Positions 40,302-49,742 of a DNA stretch of 64,000 bases are shown one piece after another (within the stretch, counting starts at the first letter, position 1; each line of letters starts with the position of its first letter). The notes beneath the pieces are model-generated. The model made no database searches, was not told the origin of the DNA, and saw only the letters and a program-made list of their open reading frames with translations. The position numbers and the translations under genes were made by a program. The stretch comes from an uncultured Bacillota bacterium (GTDB lineage Bacteria; Bacillota; Dehalobacteriia; UBA7702): positions 59,639 through 123,638 of the forward strand of contig CAKUYE010000005.1 in NCBI GenBank assembly GCA_934702375.1, read 5' to 3'.

Positions 40302-41294
40302 ATGAGTTTAAAAAATCATGTGTTGAAGGTATTGGAAGAAAATAGAGATCATTATATATCCGGCCAGACAATGGCAAATGAGTTAAATGTGACCCGCAGT
40401 GCGGTATGGAAGTGTATTAAGCAGCTGGAGGGAGATGGCTATTGTATTGAAGGGGTCCAGAATCGTGGTTATAAATTAGCAGAAGATTCTGATATTTTAT
40501 CTCCGGTATCCATTAAGAAATACTTTGCACCGGAATATAAGGATTCTGATATTTTTGTATACAAAACCGTTGGTTCTACCAACGATGTCTTAAAGAAAAT
40601 GGCATTGGATAAAGCAAAGGAAGGTACTTTGGTTGTTGCGGAAGAGCAGACCCACGGAAAGGGGAGAAAGGGCAAAAGCTTTTTTTCACCTTACGGAAAA
40701 GGAATTTACATGAGTATATTGCTGTATCCTTCTTTTTCGGTGCAAACCGCCGGTCTTTTGACCTCTGCTGCGGCAGTTGCTGTTGCGGAAAGTATTGATG
40801 AGCTTTGCGAAGTTCAAACCGGTATCAAATGGGTCAACGATGTATTTATTAAGGACAAAAAGGCTTGCGGTATTTTGACCGAAGCCTCAATGTCTATAGA
40901 AAATCGTGGGTTGGAATACGTGATCGTTGGAATCGGCATCAATATTGAACTGCCGGAAACGGGATTTCCTTCGGAAATCGAATCAAAGGCAGCGGCGGTA
41001 TTTCAGGATAAAGAAAAGATCCCGGATATCCGCAGCAAGCTTTGTGCAAATATTGTAAATCGCTTTACCCGATATTATAAAAATCTGGAGCAGCGCACAT
41101 TTTTAGACGCCTATAAAAAGAAGCTCTTTTTCCTGAATCAAAAAATTACGGTGGTTGCCGGAAAAGAAACCACCGTTGCTACCGCACTGGATATTGACGA
41201 AAATTGCCATTTGCTTGTGCGCATGGTAGATGGTACCGAAAAATATCTGGACAGTGGCGAAATCAGTATCATTCCCGGAAATTTTTCCAATTAA
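40302..41294 (+). CDS. birA: Biotin-[acetyl-CoA-carboxylase] ligase / biotin repressor
   Basis: Attaches biotin to carrier domains, here including pyruvate carboxylase encoded at 55661-59089. It is the long form: an N-terminal winged helix (about 1-65; YISGQTMANELNVTRSAVWKCI) that can repress biotin genes, then the ligase core with GRKGKSFFSP (a variant of the GRGRxGR biotinyl-AMP loop), KWVNDVFI, and a C-terminal SH3-like domain. It has 330 residues. ATG 40302 follows AGGTG by six bases. No BirA operator was recognised in its own promoter. Confidence 0.94.
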   Translation: MSLKNHVLKVLEENRDHYISGQTMANELNVTRSAVWKCIKQLEGDGYCIEGVQNRGYKLAEDSDILSPVSIKKYFAPEYKDSDIFVYKTVGSTNDVLKKMALDKAKEGTLVVAEEQTHGKGRKGKSFFSPYGKGIYMSILLYPSFSVQTAGLLTSAAAVAVAESIDELCEVQTGIKWVNDVFIKDKKACGILTEASMSIENRGLEYVIVGIGINIELPETGFPSEIESKAAAVFQDKEKIPDIRSKLCANIVNRFTRYYKNLEQRTFLDAYKKKLFFLNQKITVVAGKETTVATALDIDENCHLLVRMVDGTEKYLDSGEISIIPGNFSN

Positions 41295-41307
41295 AGATAT
41301 AACGATA

Positions 41308-41342
41308 AAAGCTGTATAATCTTTTTTGATGTACAGCTTTTT
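41308..41342 (+). terminator. Terminator after birA
   Basis: AAAGCTGTA (41308-41316) pairs perfectly with TACAGCTTT (41332-41340), followed by T. Confidence 0.85.
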
Positions 41343-41398
41343 GAATGGAAAAAACAAGGATTTTATGGTATGATATAATAGTAGGAAAGGGCAAAACT

Positions 41399-42043
41399 AT
41401 GACAAAATGGATCACGATTGCAGATACCGGCGAAGGCGAATTTGTTGAAAAAAAATCAAAATTTATTGGTTATGCCAAGCATGTTGAAACGGAAGAAGAT
41501 GCCAATGCCTTTATCGGTGAAATCAAGGCAAAGCATTGGGATGCAAAACACAACGTCTATGCTTATGTTCTTGGCGAGAATGGCAATACACAGCGTTCCA
41601 CCGATGACGGAGAACCTTCCGGAACTGCCGGCCGGCCGATATTGGAGATCATCAAAGGAGAAAATCTTACAAATACGGTGATCGTCGTAACACGTTATTT
41701 TGGCGGGATTTTATTGGGTACCGGTGGATTGGTACGTGCATATAGCAAAGCAGCGAAGCTGGCATTGGAAAACAGTAAAAAGGTTCGTCCGGTTTTGATG
41801 CGCTCCATTGCCGTTTGTGCAAATTACGATCTTGCCGGTAAGATTGAGAATTTTTTAATACAAAAAGAGATCGATATCGATCATATCGATTATCAAAACA
41901 ATGTAATGATCTATTGCCTTATTCCCGGTTCGGAAGAAGAACAATTCAGCACCATGCTGAATCAGCAGTTTCAAGCCGATATTCCCTGTCATGTAATGGC
42001 AGAAGAGCAATACCGTTATGTACCCTGGGAAGATGAAAAATGA
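41399..42043 (+). CDS. YigZ/IMPACT family protein
   Basis: 214-residue protein of the YigZ (UPF0029/IMPACT) family. EKKSKFIGYAKHVETEEDA, the TDDGEPSGTAGRPILE signature and VTRYFGGILLGTGGLVRAY are clear. The eukaryotic relative IMPACT regulates translation through GCN1; the bacterial role is unknown. ATG 41399 is used because AGGAAAGGG precedes it and homologous residues begin there. A TATAAT at 41374-41379 suggests its own promoter. It is 23 bases before miaB. Confidence 0.9.
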   Translation: MTKWITIADTGEGEFVEKKSKFIGYAKHVETEEDANAFIGEIKAKHWDAKHNVYAYVLGENGNTQRSTDDGEPSGTAGRPILEIIKGENLTNTVIVVTRYFGGILLGTGGLVRAYSKAAKLALENSKKVRPVLMRSIAVCANYDLAGKIENFLIQKEIDIDHIDYQNNVMIYCLIPGSEEEQFSTMLNQQFQADIPCHVMAEEQYRYVPWEDEK

Positions 42044-42066
42044 TACCAATGATATAAGGAATAAAA

Positions 42067-43380
42067 ATGAATTATTTAATCAGAACCTTTGGTTGCCAGA
42101 TGAATCAGCATGATTCACAATTTGTTGCAGCAATGCTACATTCGGTGGGCGGCACTCCGGTAGAGGATGTGGATCAAGCCGATGTGATTGTTATAAATAC
42201 CTGCTCTGTGCGGGAAACAGCAGAAAATAAGATATTGGGCTTTATTGATAGCTTAAAGCGGGTAAAACGCAGCAATCCAAATCTTGTGATTGCCGTTGTC
42301 GGTTGCATGGTATCCAAAAAAGAAAACATCGAAGCTATGCTGGAAAAAAGAAAGCATATTGATATTGTATTGGGTACGAGAAGCTTGTATCGGCTACCGT
42401 ATTACTTGGAGCAAAGAGAACACCGCAAAGGTCCCTTTATTGAATTTGATCTTAATTGCGATATCCCCGAAGGTCGGGATCATGTACGCAATGAAGATTA
42501 TCGTGCCTATTTGACCATCATGTATGGCTGCGATAATTTTTGTTCCTATTGCATTGTTCCCTACGTTCGCGGCAGAGAAAAAAGCCGTGAACTTACGGAT
42601 ATCGATGCAGAAGCAAAAACTCTTGTTCAAGACGGCGTAAAAGAAATTATGCTATTGGGGCAAAACGTAAATTCCTATGGGAAAGGCTTAGCTTCCGGAG
42701 CAACCTTTGCCGATTTGATTTATGCTCTAAATGATATAGAAGGCTTGGAACGCATTCGCTATATGACCTCTCATCCTAAGGATTTCAGTGATGAGATCAT
42801 TGATGCGATTGCAGCATCCCCAAAAGTTTGCCGTCATTTCCATTTACCGTTTCAGGCCGGCAGTGATAAAATATTGAAGCAAATGAATCGCCATTATCAG
42901 CGAGGATACTATTTGGACCTGATGGCAAAAATAAAAGAAAGATTTCCCGAAGGTGTGCTCACCACCGATATTATTGTCGGCTTTCCCGGTGAGACGGAAG
43001 AAGACTTTAATGATACTTTAGATATTTTAAAGCGAGTAGAATTCGACAATGCCTATACCTTCCTCTATTCCCCCAGAAAAGGAACGCCTGCGGCAAAAGC
43101 TGTGGAACAAATCAGTGATGATGTGAAACGCGATCGTTTAACGCGATTGATGGATTTTCAAAATGAAATCAGTTTGCAAAAGAATCAAGCAATGATCGGG
43201 AAGGAATATCTTCTTTTGGGAGAAGGGAAAAGTAAAACCAACGATACAATGGAAAGTGGCAGAACCGAAGGAAACAAACTCGTTCATTTTGCCGCAGAGG
43301 AGGATCTTACCGGTAAATTTGTTAAGGTAAGAATTGAAGAAGCTCATACCTGGTCTTTGAAAGGCCGGTTAGTGAAATAA
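42067..43380 (+). CDS. miaB: tRNA-2-methylthio-N6-dimethylallyladenosine synthase
   Basis: Radical SAM methylthiotransferase that completes ms2i6A37 in tRNAs, acting after MiaA encoded downstream. The 437 residues start with the UPF0004 domain binding one cluster (Cys10 in TFGCQMN, NTCSVRE, VGCMVSK), then the radical SAM cluster CDNFCSYC, and end in a TRAM domain. Length and motifs are normal. It begins a run of genes for tRNA modification and mismatch repair. Confidence 0.96.
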   Translation: MNYLIRTFGCQMNQHDSQFVAAMLHSVGGTPVEDVDQADVIVINTCSVRETAENKILGFIDSLKRVKRSNPNLVIAVVGCMVSKKENIEAMLEKRKHIDIVLGTRSLYRLPYYLEQREHRKGPFIEFDLNCDIPEGRDHVRNEDYRAYLTIMYGCDNFCSYCIVPYVRGREKSRELTDIDAEAKTLVQDGVKEIMLLGQNVNSYGKGLASGATFADLIYALNDIEGLERIRYMTSHPKDFSDEIIDAIAASPKVCRHFHLPFQAGSDKILKQMNRHYQRGYYLDLMAKIKERFPEGVLTTDIIVGFPGETEEDFNDTLDILKRVEFDNAYTFLYSPRKGTPAAKAVEQISDDVKRDRLTRLMDFQNEISLQKNQAMIGKEYLLLGEGKSKTNDTMESGRTEGNKLVHFAAEEDLTGKFVKVRIEEAHTWSLKGRLVK

Positions 43381-43396
43381 AAGGAGGAAATATTTT

Positions 43397-43771
43397 ATGT
43401 CTCTCGTATTAGAAAAAGCCGCAGAATTGGCAGCCGCCATTGAAGAAAGTGATGAATTAAAGGATTTTCAGGAAAAACAGAAACTTGTGCAGGAAAACAA
43501 AGAAGCCGATGAAATTTTGAATTCCTTTTTCCGTATGCAGCAGCAGCTGATGTCCCTTCAGGAACAGGGTGTGGAACCTGACGATGACCTTCTTGCTCAA
43601 TTTAATGCCGTACAGGATAAAATGGAGCAGAATAAAGAAGTAGCCGATTATTATCAGAGTCAAGTTGCCTTAGGTCAAATGCTTCAGCAGATCAACGGTA
43701 TGATCAGCAAAGCGATTACCGGTGAAGAAGGTTGCTCTGATGAAGATTGCGCACATTGCTCCGGTTGCTGA
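43397..43771 (+). CDS. YlbF/YmcA-family protein with Cys-rich tail
   Basis: 124-residue helical protein of the YlbF/YmcA (DUF964, com_ylbF) family. In Bacillus YlbF, YmcA and YaaT form a complex that assists RNase Y and can hold Fe-S clusters. Here the C-terminus ends in GCSDEDCAHCSGC, four cysteines plus a histidine, which could bind iron-sulfur or zinc. AAGGAGG lies upstream. It sits between miaB and mutS, a common place in Clostridia. Its RNase Y role here is inferred from the family only. Confidence 0.85.
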   Translation: MSLVLEKAAELAAAIEESDELKDFQEKQKLVQENKEADEILNSFFRMQQQLMSLQEQGVEPDDDLLAQFNAVQDKMEQNKEVADYYQSQVALGQMLQQINGMISKAITGEEGCSDEDCAHCSGC

Positions 43772-43802
43772 ACCGAGTAAGATTTGAAAGAGGTCTAAAG
43801 CG

Positions 43803-46406
43803 ATGGCAAAAGAAACACCAATGATGAAACAATTCCGGCAGATCAAGGGAGAGCATCCGGAAGCGATCCTGTTCTTCCGCATGGGCGATTTCTATGAAAT
43901 GTTCTGTGACGATGCAATTGTTGCTTCGGAAGAGCTGGATCTGGTACTGACAAAGAAAAGTGCCGGAGCAGAAGGCAAGATCCCGATGTGCGGTGTTCCT
44001 TACCATGCGGTAGACAATTATGTTGCAAAACTGATCGCAAAAGGTTATCGTGTTGCGATCTGTGAACAAATGGAAGATCCAAAGCTGGCAAAGGGACTGG
44101 TAAAAAGGGATGTTGTTCGTATTATCAGTCCCGGTACGGTTTTGGAATCGGCACTGTTGCCGGAAAGCCGTAGCAATTATCTGGCCTCTCTTTACCGCGC
44201 GAAAACGGAATGGGGCTTTTGCTATACGGATATTTCTACCGGCGAATTTAAAGCTACCAGTTTTAAAATTGAAAATACCATCGATAAAGATCGCATCTTT
44301 GATGAGATTTATCGTGTGGATCCCAAAGAGTTGTTGATCAGCAAAAAACTGGCCGGTGATAATCTTTTTCAGGAGCGGTTGAGCCATGTTTTTCATGGTT
44401 TAATTACAGAGCTCAGTGATGAGGATTTTAAAGAAGAAAATGTGAATCAGGTTTTGGCGGAACATTTTCATTTGGAAAATACAGATCAGCTCTTTATTCC
44501 TCAAAGCTGTAAGCTCGCTGCCGGTGCAACGTTCTGCTTTTTGAATCGTACCCAAAAAAGAAGTCTTGATTACATTGGCAAAATTTCTTATTACAACAAT
44601 GATCGTTACATGGTTCTGGATCAAAGCACCCGTCGCAATCTGGAATTGACAAAAACGATCTTTACCAATCAGAAGAAGGGGTCACTCCTTTGGGTGCTGG
44701 ACAAGGCTCGCGGTTCCATGGGAAAACGATTGCTTTGTGAATGGCTGGAAAATCCTCTTCTTGATATTGATGAAATCAACAAACGCCAGGAAAGTGTAAA
44801 AGAACTTTTTGAACACCCTCTATTACTTGATGAATTAAGATCTGTCATTGGTCAGATCCACGATCTTCAACGATTGTCCAGCCGCATTGCCTATGGAAGC
44901 GGTACCCCCAGAGATGTTGCGGCGTTGCGGGATTCCATTGTGTTTTTACCGGAACTGAAATCGGTTTTATTTAAGATGGAAAGCCCGGTGTTTCGGGATA
45001 TTTTTCAGCATTATGATGATCTTACCGATATTCACGAAATCATTGCCGCAGCGTTGGATGATAATCCGCCGATTTCGCCCAAAGAAGGTGGGCTTATTCG
45101 CCGGGGGTATGATGCAAAAATTGATGAGTACCGTGAGATTGCAGAAAACGGTACGCAGATCCTGGTTACAATGGAAGCCAAGGAACGTGAGCTTACCGGG
45201 ATAAAAAATCTTAAAATCGGCTATAACCGAGTATTCGGCTACTATATAGAGGTATCCAATGCCAATAAAGATTTGGTACCTCCGCACTATATTCGAAAAC
45301 AAACTTTGACCAACGGCGAGCGCTATTATACCGAAGAACTCAAGGAATTTGAAGAAAAGGTCCTCAGTGCCAGAGAAAAATTGAATAAAATGGAGTATGA
45401 TATTTTTTGCGGTATTCGCGATCATATCACGAAGAATACTCCCCGTATTCAGATGATGTCAACCTTTGTTGCCATTATTGATGTCCTTCTTTCTTTTGCT
45501 ACCGTTGCCATAGAAAATCAATATTGCTGCCCAGTGGTGGATAACAGCGATGTGATATCCATCAAAAACGGCAGACATCCTATGGTGGAGCGTGTTAGCG
45601 AAGAAACCTTCATTGCCAATGATACCGAGATGAACGGAAGCGATGAAAAGATCATGGTTATTACCGGCCCCAATATGGCCGGGAAATCCACCTATATGCG
45701 CCAAGTAGCTTTGATTATTTTGATGGCTCAAATAGGCTCCTTTGTCCCGGCAGAAGCGGCTCATATCGGTTTGACGGATCGTATTTTCACCAGAATCGGT
45801 GCTTCCGATGATCTTGTCGGCGGCAACAGCACCTTCATGGTGGAAATGCGCGAAACCGCTACAATATTGGAACGAGCAACCGAAAAAAGCTTTATTATTC
45901 TGGATGAGATTGGTCGTGGTACAAGCACCTTTGACGGGTTATCCCTAGCCTGGGCCTGTATCGACTATTTAAGCGAATCTCAAAACAGTCCCAAAACACT
46001 TTTTGCCACCCATTATCATGAATTGACGACACTGGAAGAGGAAAAGACAAACCTGCGAAACTATGCAATTCGTGTTGATGAAGTGAATGGAAATCTGATC
46101 TTTTTACGAAAGATCACACCGGGAAAGGCCGATAAAAGCTATGGAATCCAGGTGGCACGCTTAGCCGGTATGCCCATTTCCATTGTGAACAAAGCAAAAA
46201 AAATTCTTCGTAATCTGGAGCGCTCCAAAGTGGAGCTGGATGGCAGGATCGCAACGGAGGAAGAAAAAAATTCCTTATTCCGTGAAGTATCTCCGGAGGA
46301 AACCGATGTATTGAAGGAAATTTCGGAGTTGGATATTGATTGCCTTCGTCCGATTGATGCTCTGCGTTTGTTAGAAGAATGGCAAGATTATTTAAAGCAT
46401 GAATAA
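43803..46406 (+). CDS. mutS: DNA mismatch repair protein MutS
   Basis: Recognises mismatches and short loops and recruits MutL. The 867 residues start with TPMMKQFRQIKGEHPEAILFFRMGDFYEMF (quoted in parts: TPMMKQFRQIK, LFFRMGDFYEMF), containing the Phe-x-Glu mismatch wedge. The ATPase has Walker A GPNMAGKS at 622-629, Walker B ILDEIGRGTSTFDG and the His of ATHYHEL. All eight usual segments are present. It overlaps mutL by eight bases. This is MutS1 rather than MutS2, as shown by the N-terminal mismatch domain. Confidence 0.97.
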   Translation: MAKETPMMKQFRQIKGEHPEAILFFRMGDFYEMFCDDAIVASEELDLVLTKKSAGAEGKIPMCGVPYHAVDNYVAKLIAKGYRVAICEQMEDPKLAKGLVKRDVVRIISPGTVLESALLPESRSNYLASLYRAKTEWGFCYTDISTGEFKATSFKIENTIDKDRIFDEIYRVDPKELLISKKLAGDNLFQERLSHVFHGLITELSDEDFKEENVNQVLAEHFHLENTDQLFIPQSCKLAAGATFCFLNRTQKRSLDYIGKISYYNNDRYMVLDQSTRRNLELTKTIFTNQKKGSLLWVLDKARGSMGKRLLCEWLENPLLDIDEINKRQESVKELFEHPLLLDELRSVIGQIHDLQRLSSRIAYGSGTPRDVAALRDSIVFLPELKSVLFKMESPVFRDIFQHYDDLTDIHEIIAAALDDNPPISPKEGGLIRRGYDAKIDEYREIAENGTQILVTMEAKERELTGIKNLKIGYNRVFGYYIEVSNANKDLVPPHYIRKQTLTNGERYYTEELKEFEEKVLSAREKLNKMEYDIFCGIRDHITKNTPRIQMMSTFVAIIDVLLSFATVAIENQYCCPVVDNSDVISIKNGRHPMVERVSEETFIANDTEMNGSDEKIMVITGPNMAGKSTYMRQVALIILMAQIGSFVPAEAAHIGLTDRIFTRIGASDDLVGGNSTFMVEMRETATILERATEKSFIILDEIGRGTSTFDGLSLAWACIDYLSESQNSPKTLFATHYHELTTLEEEKTNLRNYAIRVDEVNGNLIFLRKITPGKADKSYGIQVARLAGMPISIVNKAKKILRNLERSKVELDGRIATEEEKNSLFREVSPEETDVLKEISELDIDCLRPIDALRLLEEWQDYLKHE

Positions 46407-48441
46407 AATTAAAGTATTAGAAAAAAACACAAGAGACCAAATTGCCGCCGGTGAAGTGGCAGAACGGCCCTCTTTGATCATAAAAGAACTTGTTGAAAAT
46501 GCCATTGATGCCGAAGCGACAGACATTCGTATCACATTAAAAGAAAGCGGTATCGAAGAAATTCGTGTAAGTGACAATGGCAGCGGCATAGAAAAAGAAG
46601 ATATTCCTTTGGCTTTTTTGCGCCATGCTACAAGCAAAATCCGTAAAATTGAGGATCTCAACGATTTATTTACGATGGGCTTTCGCGGTGAAGCCTTAGC
46701 ATCCATTGCTGCTGTTTCCAAGATCTGCCTTCGCACAAAAACTGCGGACAGTGCGGAAGCTTATGAATGCAATATAGAGGGTGGGGAAATCTCAGAAATC
46801 ATTCCTGCTGCCGGAAATCAGGGTACAGAAATTTATATTCATGATCTGTTCTACAACACACCGGCTCGAAAAAAATTTTTGGCAACACCGGTACGAGAAA
46901 TGCGGGAGATCAGCGATATCATTGGCAGGATCATTATTGCCTATCCCAAGATCCGTTTTACCCTGATCAATAATGGCAAACGGATTTTTTTATCCACAGG
47001 AAATGGTGATGAAAAGGCGGCGATCGCTGCAATTTATGGGAATGAGCCGTTAAAGTTTTTGATTCCAATTTCAGGAAATGATCATTTTACCGGTTATATT
47101 GCCCACCCAAATTATTCGAAACCAAATCGAAACTACTACCATTTTTATATTAACCAACGTTACATTCAGAGCAATGAATTAAATAAAGCTTTGGAGAATG
47201 CATTTCGCACGTTATTGCCGGAGCGGCGTTTTGCCGTTGCCTTTATCAATGTGATGATTTCTCCGGATCAGTACGATATCAATGTACATCCCAATAAATT
47301 AGAGGTAAAATTCAACCGTGATACCAATATTCCGGAGCAGCTTTTTCAAGCAGTAAAAGAAACGCTTGCTGCCGGCGAACGCTCTTATACAACAGAGATC
47401 CATTTGCCAAAGAAAAATGAACCGGGCAGTTCTGCGGCTTCTGAAGAAATACCGCAAATGACAAAAATTCATCAGGATCTTCGTCCGGCCGGTTTGCCGG
47501 GGGCGGCAGAACGAAAACGCAAAGCAGAAGCATTCGAAAAAGATGCAGATGCAATCCGGGCAGAACTATTAGGGTTCAACCGCGGGACAAGAACTACGGT
47601 TCCTACACCAAAACCAAAAGATACCGAAGAACCTCAAGGGAAAGAATTCGCCTCGATCGGTGATGTTAATATTTTATTGGCAAAAGATTCCGGTACAACA
47701 GATTTTCTTCGACAAGAAGAGTCACTGCCGCCGGTGTCGGTTTCCTCTTTATTTGAAGATGCTTCGGAAATAAAACATATCGGCAAGGAAGCGCAAATAC
47801 CCCATGGTTCTACATTGCAAGATCGTTCGGAAGAAACGGCAATTGATTTTGAGGAAGGATTTTACAGCTCTCTTGATATTCTTGGTCAAGTGGGAGGTTC
47901 CTTTATTGCTGCCTGTAATAAAGATGCGTTGTACTTGATCGATCAACATGCCGCACATGAGCGGTTACTTTTTAATCGTATTCGTCGCAGTTTGGAAAAT
48001 GGAGAAGAACTTACACAGCCCTTGCTTGTACCTCAGGAAGTGCCGCTAAACTATCGACAGTATCAATGGGTAGTGGAAAACATTCTTGTTCTTCACCAAA
48101 TGGGCTTTAAGCTGGAAGAATTTGGCGAACATAGCTTTATTTTACGGGAAATTCCGGCCTGGGCCGAAGAGATTGACTCCGTAAAGTTCTTGCAGGAATT
48201 TGCCGATGGTTGGCTCAGCTCCGCCAAAAAATTGACTTTTGAAACGATACGGGAACGTAAAATCATGTCGAAAGCTTGCAAAAGCGCAGTGAAGGCAAAC
48301 CAGTATTTGACAAAAGCCGATATTCTCTATTTATTTCGGCAATTAGATCAGGAAAAAGATGCTTTTACTTGTCCCCATGGTCGTCCGATTTCCGTAAAAT
48401 TTACGATAAATGAAATACGTAGAAAATTTCTGCGAACCTGA
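46399..48441 (+). CDS. mutL: DNA mismatch repair protein MutL
   Basis: Couples mismatch recognition by MutS to strand removal. The 680 residues have the GHKL ATPase (IAAGEVAERPSLIIKELVENAIDA in part, SDNGSGI, GFRGEAL) and, after a variable linker, the C-terminal dimerisation/endonuclease domain. The endonuclease motif reads DQHAAHERLLFN: the usual DQHA(x)2E(x)4E has Asn in place of the second Glu. Other metal-site segments (ACKSAVKANQ, CPHGRP) are kept. It overlaps mutS and is six bases from miaA. Confidence 0.95.
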   Translation: MNKIKVLEKNTRDQIAAGEVAERPSLIIKELVENAIDAEATDIRITLKESGIEEIRVSDNGSGIEKEDIPLAFLRHATSKIRKIEDLNDLFTMGFRGEALASIAAVSKICLRTKTADSAEAYECNIEGGEISEIIPAAGNQGTEIYIHDLFYNTPARKKFLATPVREMREISDIIGRIIIAYPKIRFTLINNGKRIFLSTGNGDEKAAIAAIYGNEPLKFLIPISGNDHFTGYIAHPNYSKPNRNYYHFYINQRYIQSNELNKALENAFRTLLPERRFAVAFINVMISPDQYDINVHPNKLEVKFNRDTNIPEQLFQAVKETLAAGERSYTTEIHLPKKNEPGSSAASEEIPQMTKIHQDLRPAGLPGAAERKRKAEAFEKDADAIRAELLGFNRGTRTTVPTPKPKDTEEPQGKEFASIGDVNILLAKDSGTTDFLRQEESLPPVSVSSLFEDASEIKHIGKEAQIPHGSTLQDRSEETAIDFEEGFYSSLDILGQVGGSFIAACNKDALYLIDQHAAHERLLFNRIRRSLENGEELTQPLLVPQEVPLNYRQYQWVVENILVLHQMGFKLEEFGEHSFILREIPAWAEEIDSVKFLQEFADGWLSSAKKLTFETIRERKIMSKACKSAVKANQYLTKADILYLFRQLDQEKDAFTCPHGRPISVKFTINEIRRKFLRT

Positions 48442-48446
48442 AAATT

Positions 48447-49373
48447 ATGAAAGAAAAAGTTCTTGCAATTGTTGGCCCTACCGCCAGCGGCAAAAGTGAT
48501 CTTGCCGTATTATTGGCGAAAGAATTAAATGGAGAAGTGATTTCCGCAGACTCGGCTCAAGTCTATCGCGGTTTGAATATCGGTTCTGCAAAAATCACCA
48601 ACGAGGAACAGCAGGGGATTCCTCATCATCTTTTGGACATTGTTGGTCCGGAAACCGATTATAATATCGGCTGCTTTCAAAGAGATGCTCAGTCTGCGAT
48701 AAAGAAAATCACTGCCCGGGGAAATTTACCGATTCTTTGCGGCGGCAGCGGTCTGTACATTAATAGTGTAATCAACAAAGGATATGAGTTGGATGCTACA
48801 CCTGAGGCAAATCCGGAGCAAAGAAAAGCCCTTATGGCTCTGGAGGAATCCAAAGGTGAGGGGACACTTCATTGTTTGCTGACAGAAAAATTTCCAAACC
48901 GCGCCGCGAAAATTCATCCCAATGACTACCAAAGAATTCTCCGTGCTTTTGAAATGACAAATGATATTGACCCTAATCGGGAATATTCCTGGGAAAGCCC
49001 CTATGAGCTATCGATTTACGGATTGACCATGGATCGCGAGCGTTTATACCGGCGCATTGAAGAGCGAGTGGACCGTATGTTTGAACAGGGATTGATTGAG
49101 GAAGTCAAAAATCTCTTAACGTTGGGATATGATCCCCATGGCAATGCTCTTTCCGCTTTGGGCTACAAAGAGATCCTGCCTTTGCTGGAAGGAAGCTATG
49201 ACGTGGAAAAAGCTGCTGAGATCCTGAAGCGAAACACGCGCCATTTTGCAAAAAGACAACTTACATGGTTTCGACGGGATCCTCGTATCTGTTGGTTTGA
49301 AGTTGTTGAAGAAAATAGTATAAAAGAAATCGCAAATAAAATAATTCATCTTGAAAAAAAATCCAAGTCGTGA
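48447..49373 (+). CDS. miaA: tRNA dimethylallyltransferase
   Basis: Adds the isopentenyl group to A37 of tRNAs reading UNN codons, giving the substrate of MiaB. The 308-residue protein has the P-loop GPTASGKSDLA, the DSAQVYRGLNIGSAK segment, and the zinc-finger-like and tRNA-contact region (GNALSALGYKE, RHFAKRQLTWFRRD). Only five bases separate it from mutL. The mutS-mutL-miaA-hfq order is common in Bacillota and Proteobacteria. Confidence 0.97.
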   Translation: MKEKVLAIVGPTASGKSDLAVLLAKELNGEVISADSAQVYRGLNIGSAKITNEEQQGIPHHLLDIVGPETDYNIGCFQRDAQSAIKKITARGNLPILCGGSGLYINSVINKGYELDATPEANPEQRKALMALEESKGEGTLHCLLTEKFPNRAAKIHPNDYQRILRAFEMTNDIDPNREYSWESPYELSIYGLTMDRERLYRRIEERVDRMFEQGLIEEVKNLLTLGYDPHGNALSALGYKEILPLLEGSYDVEKAAEILKRNTRHFAKRQLTWFRRDPRICWFEVVEENSIKEIANKIIHLEKKSKS

Positions 49374-49433
49374 TAACATAAGGCTAGTGACATTATTTTT
49401 TATTTTTATTTTTTTCTTTTGGAGGTAATAACT

Positions 49434-49670
49434 ATGGCAAAGAGTGTAAATCTGCAAGATTACTTTTTGAATCAGGTGCGCAAGGAAGGTATTGCTGTTG
49501 TCATTTATTTGGTGAATGGTTTTCAAACCAAAGGGTTGGTAAAAGGTTTTGATAATTTTACCGTTGTCCTCGACAGCGATGGAAAGCAAAATTTAATTTA
49601 TAAGCACGCAATCTCAACGATTATGCCTTCCAGAGCCATTAATTTTAACGTGGAAAAAGCAGAAGACTAA
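49434..49670 (+). CDS. hfq: RNA chaperone Hfq
   Basis: Sm-like hexameric RNA-binding protein. The 78 residues include the Sm1 motif (LQDYFLNQVRKEGIAVVIYL) and the Sm2 motif (YKHAISTIMPS). ATG 49434 has GGAGG eight bases upstream; an in-frame TTG at 49419 lies before the ribosome site. The T-rich stretch just before it may loosen any secondary structure. The gene ends before a strong terminator. Confidence 0.97.
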   Translation: MAKSVNLQDYFLNQVRKEGIAVVIYLVNGFQTKGLVKGFDNFTVVLDSDGKQNLIYKHAISTIMPSRAINFNVEKAED

Positions 49671-49695
49671 TCGAATCGAACAAACAAGAAATATA

Positions 49696-49729
49696 AAAAG
49701 GGCATAACAGATATGTTACGCCCTTTTTT
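49696..49729 (+). terminator. Terminator after hfq, directly abutting the next gene
   Basis: AAAAGGGCATAAC (49696-49708) pairs with GTTACGCCCTTTT (49715-49727) with one mismatch and a T-run. The T-run is followed at once by ATGGAG, the ribosome site of the next gene, so it could act as an attenuator in that gene's leader. Confidence 0.88.
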
Positions 49730-49742
49730 CATGGAGAATACA

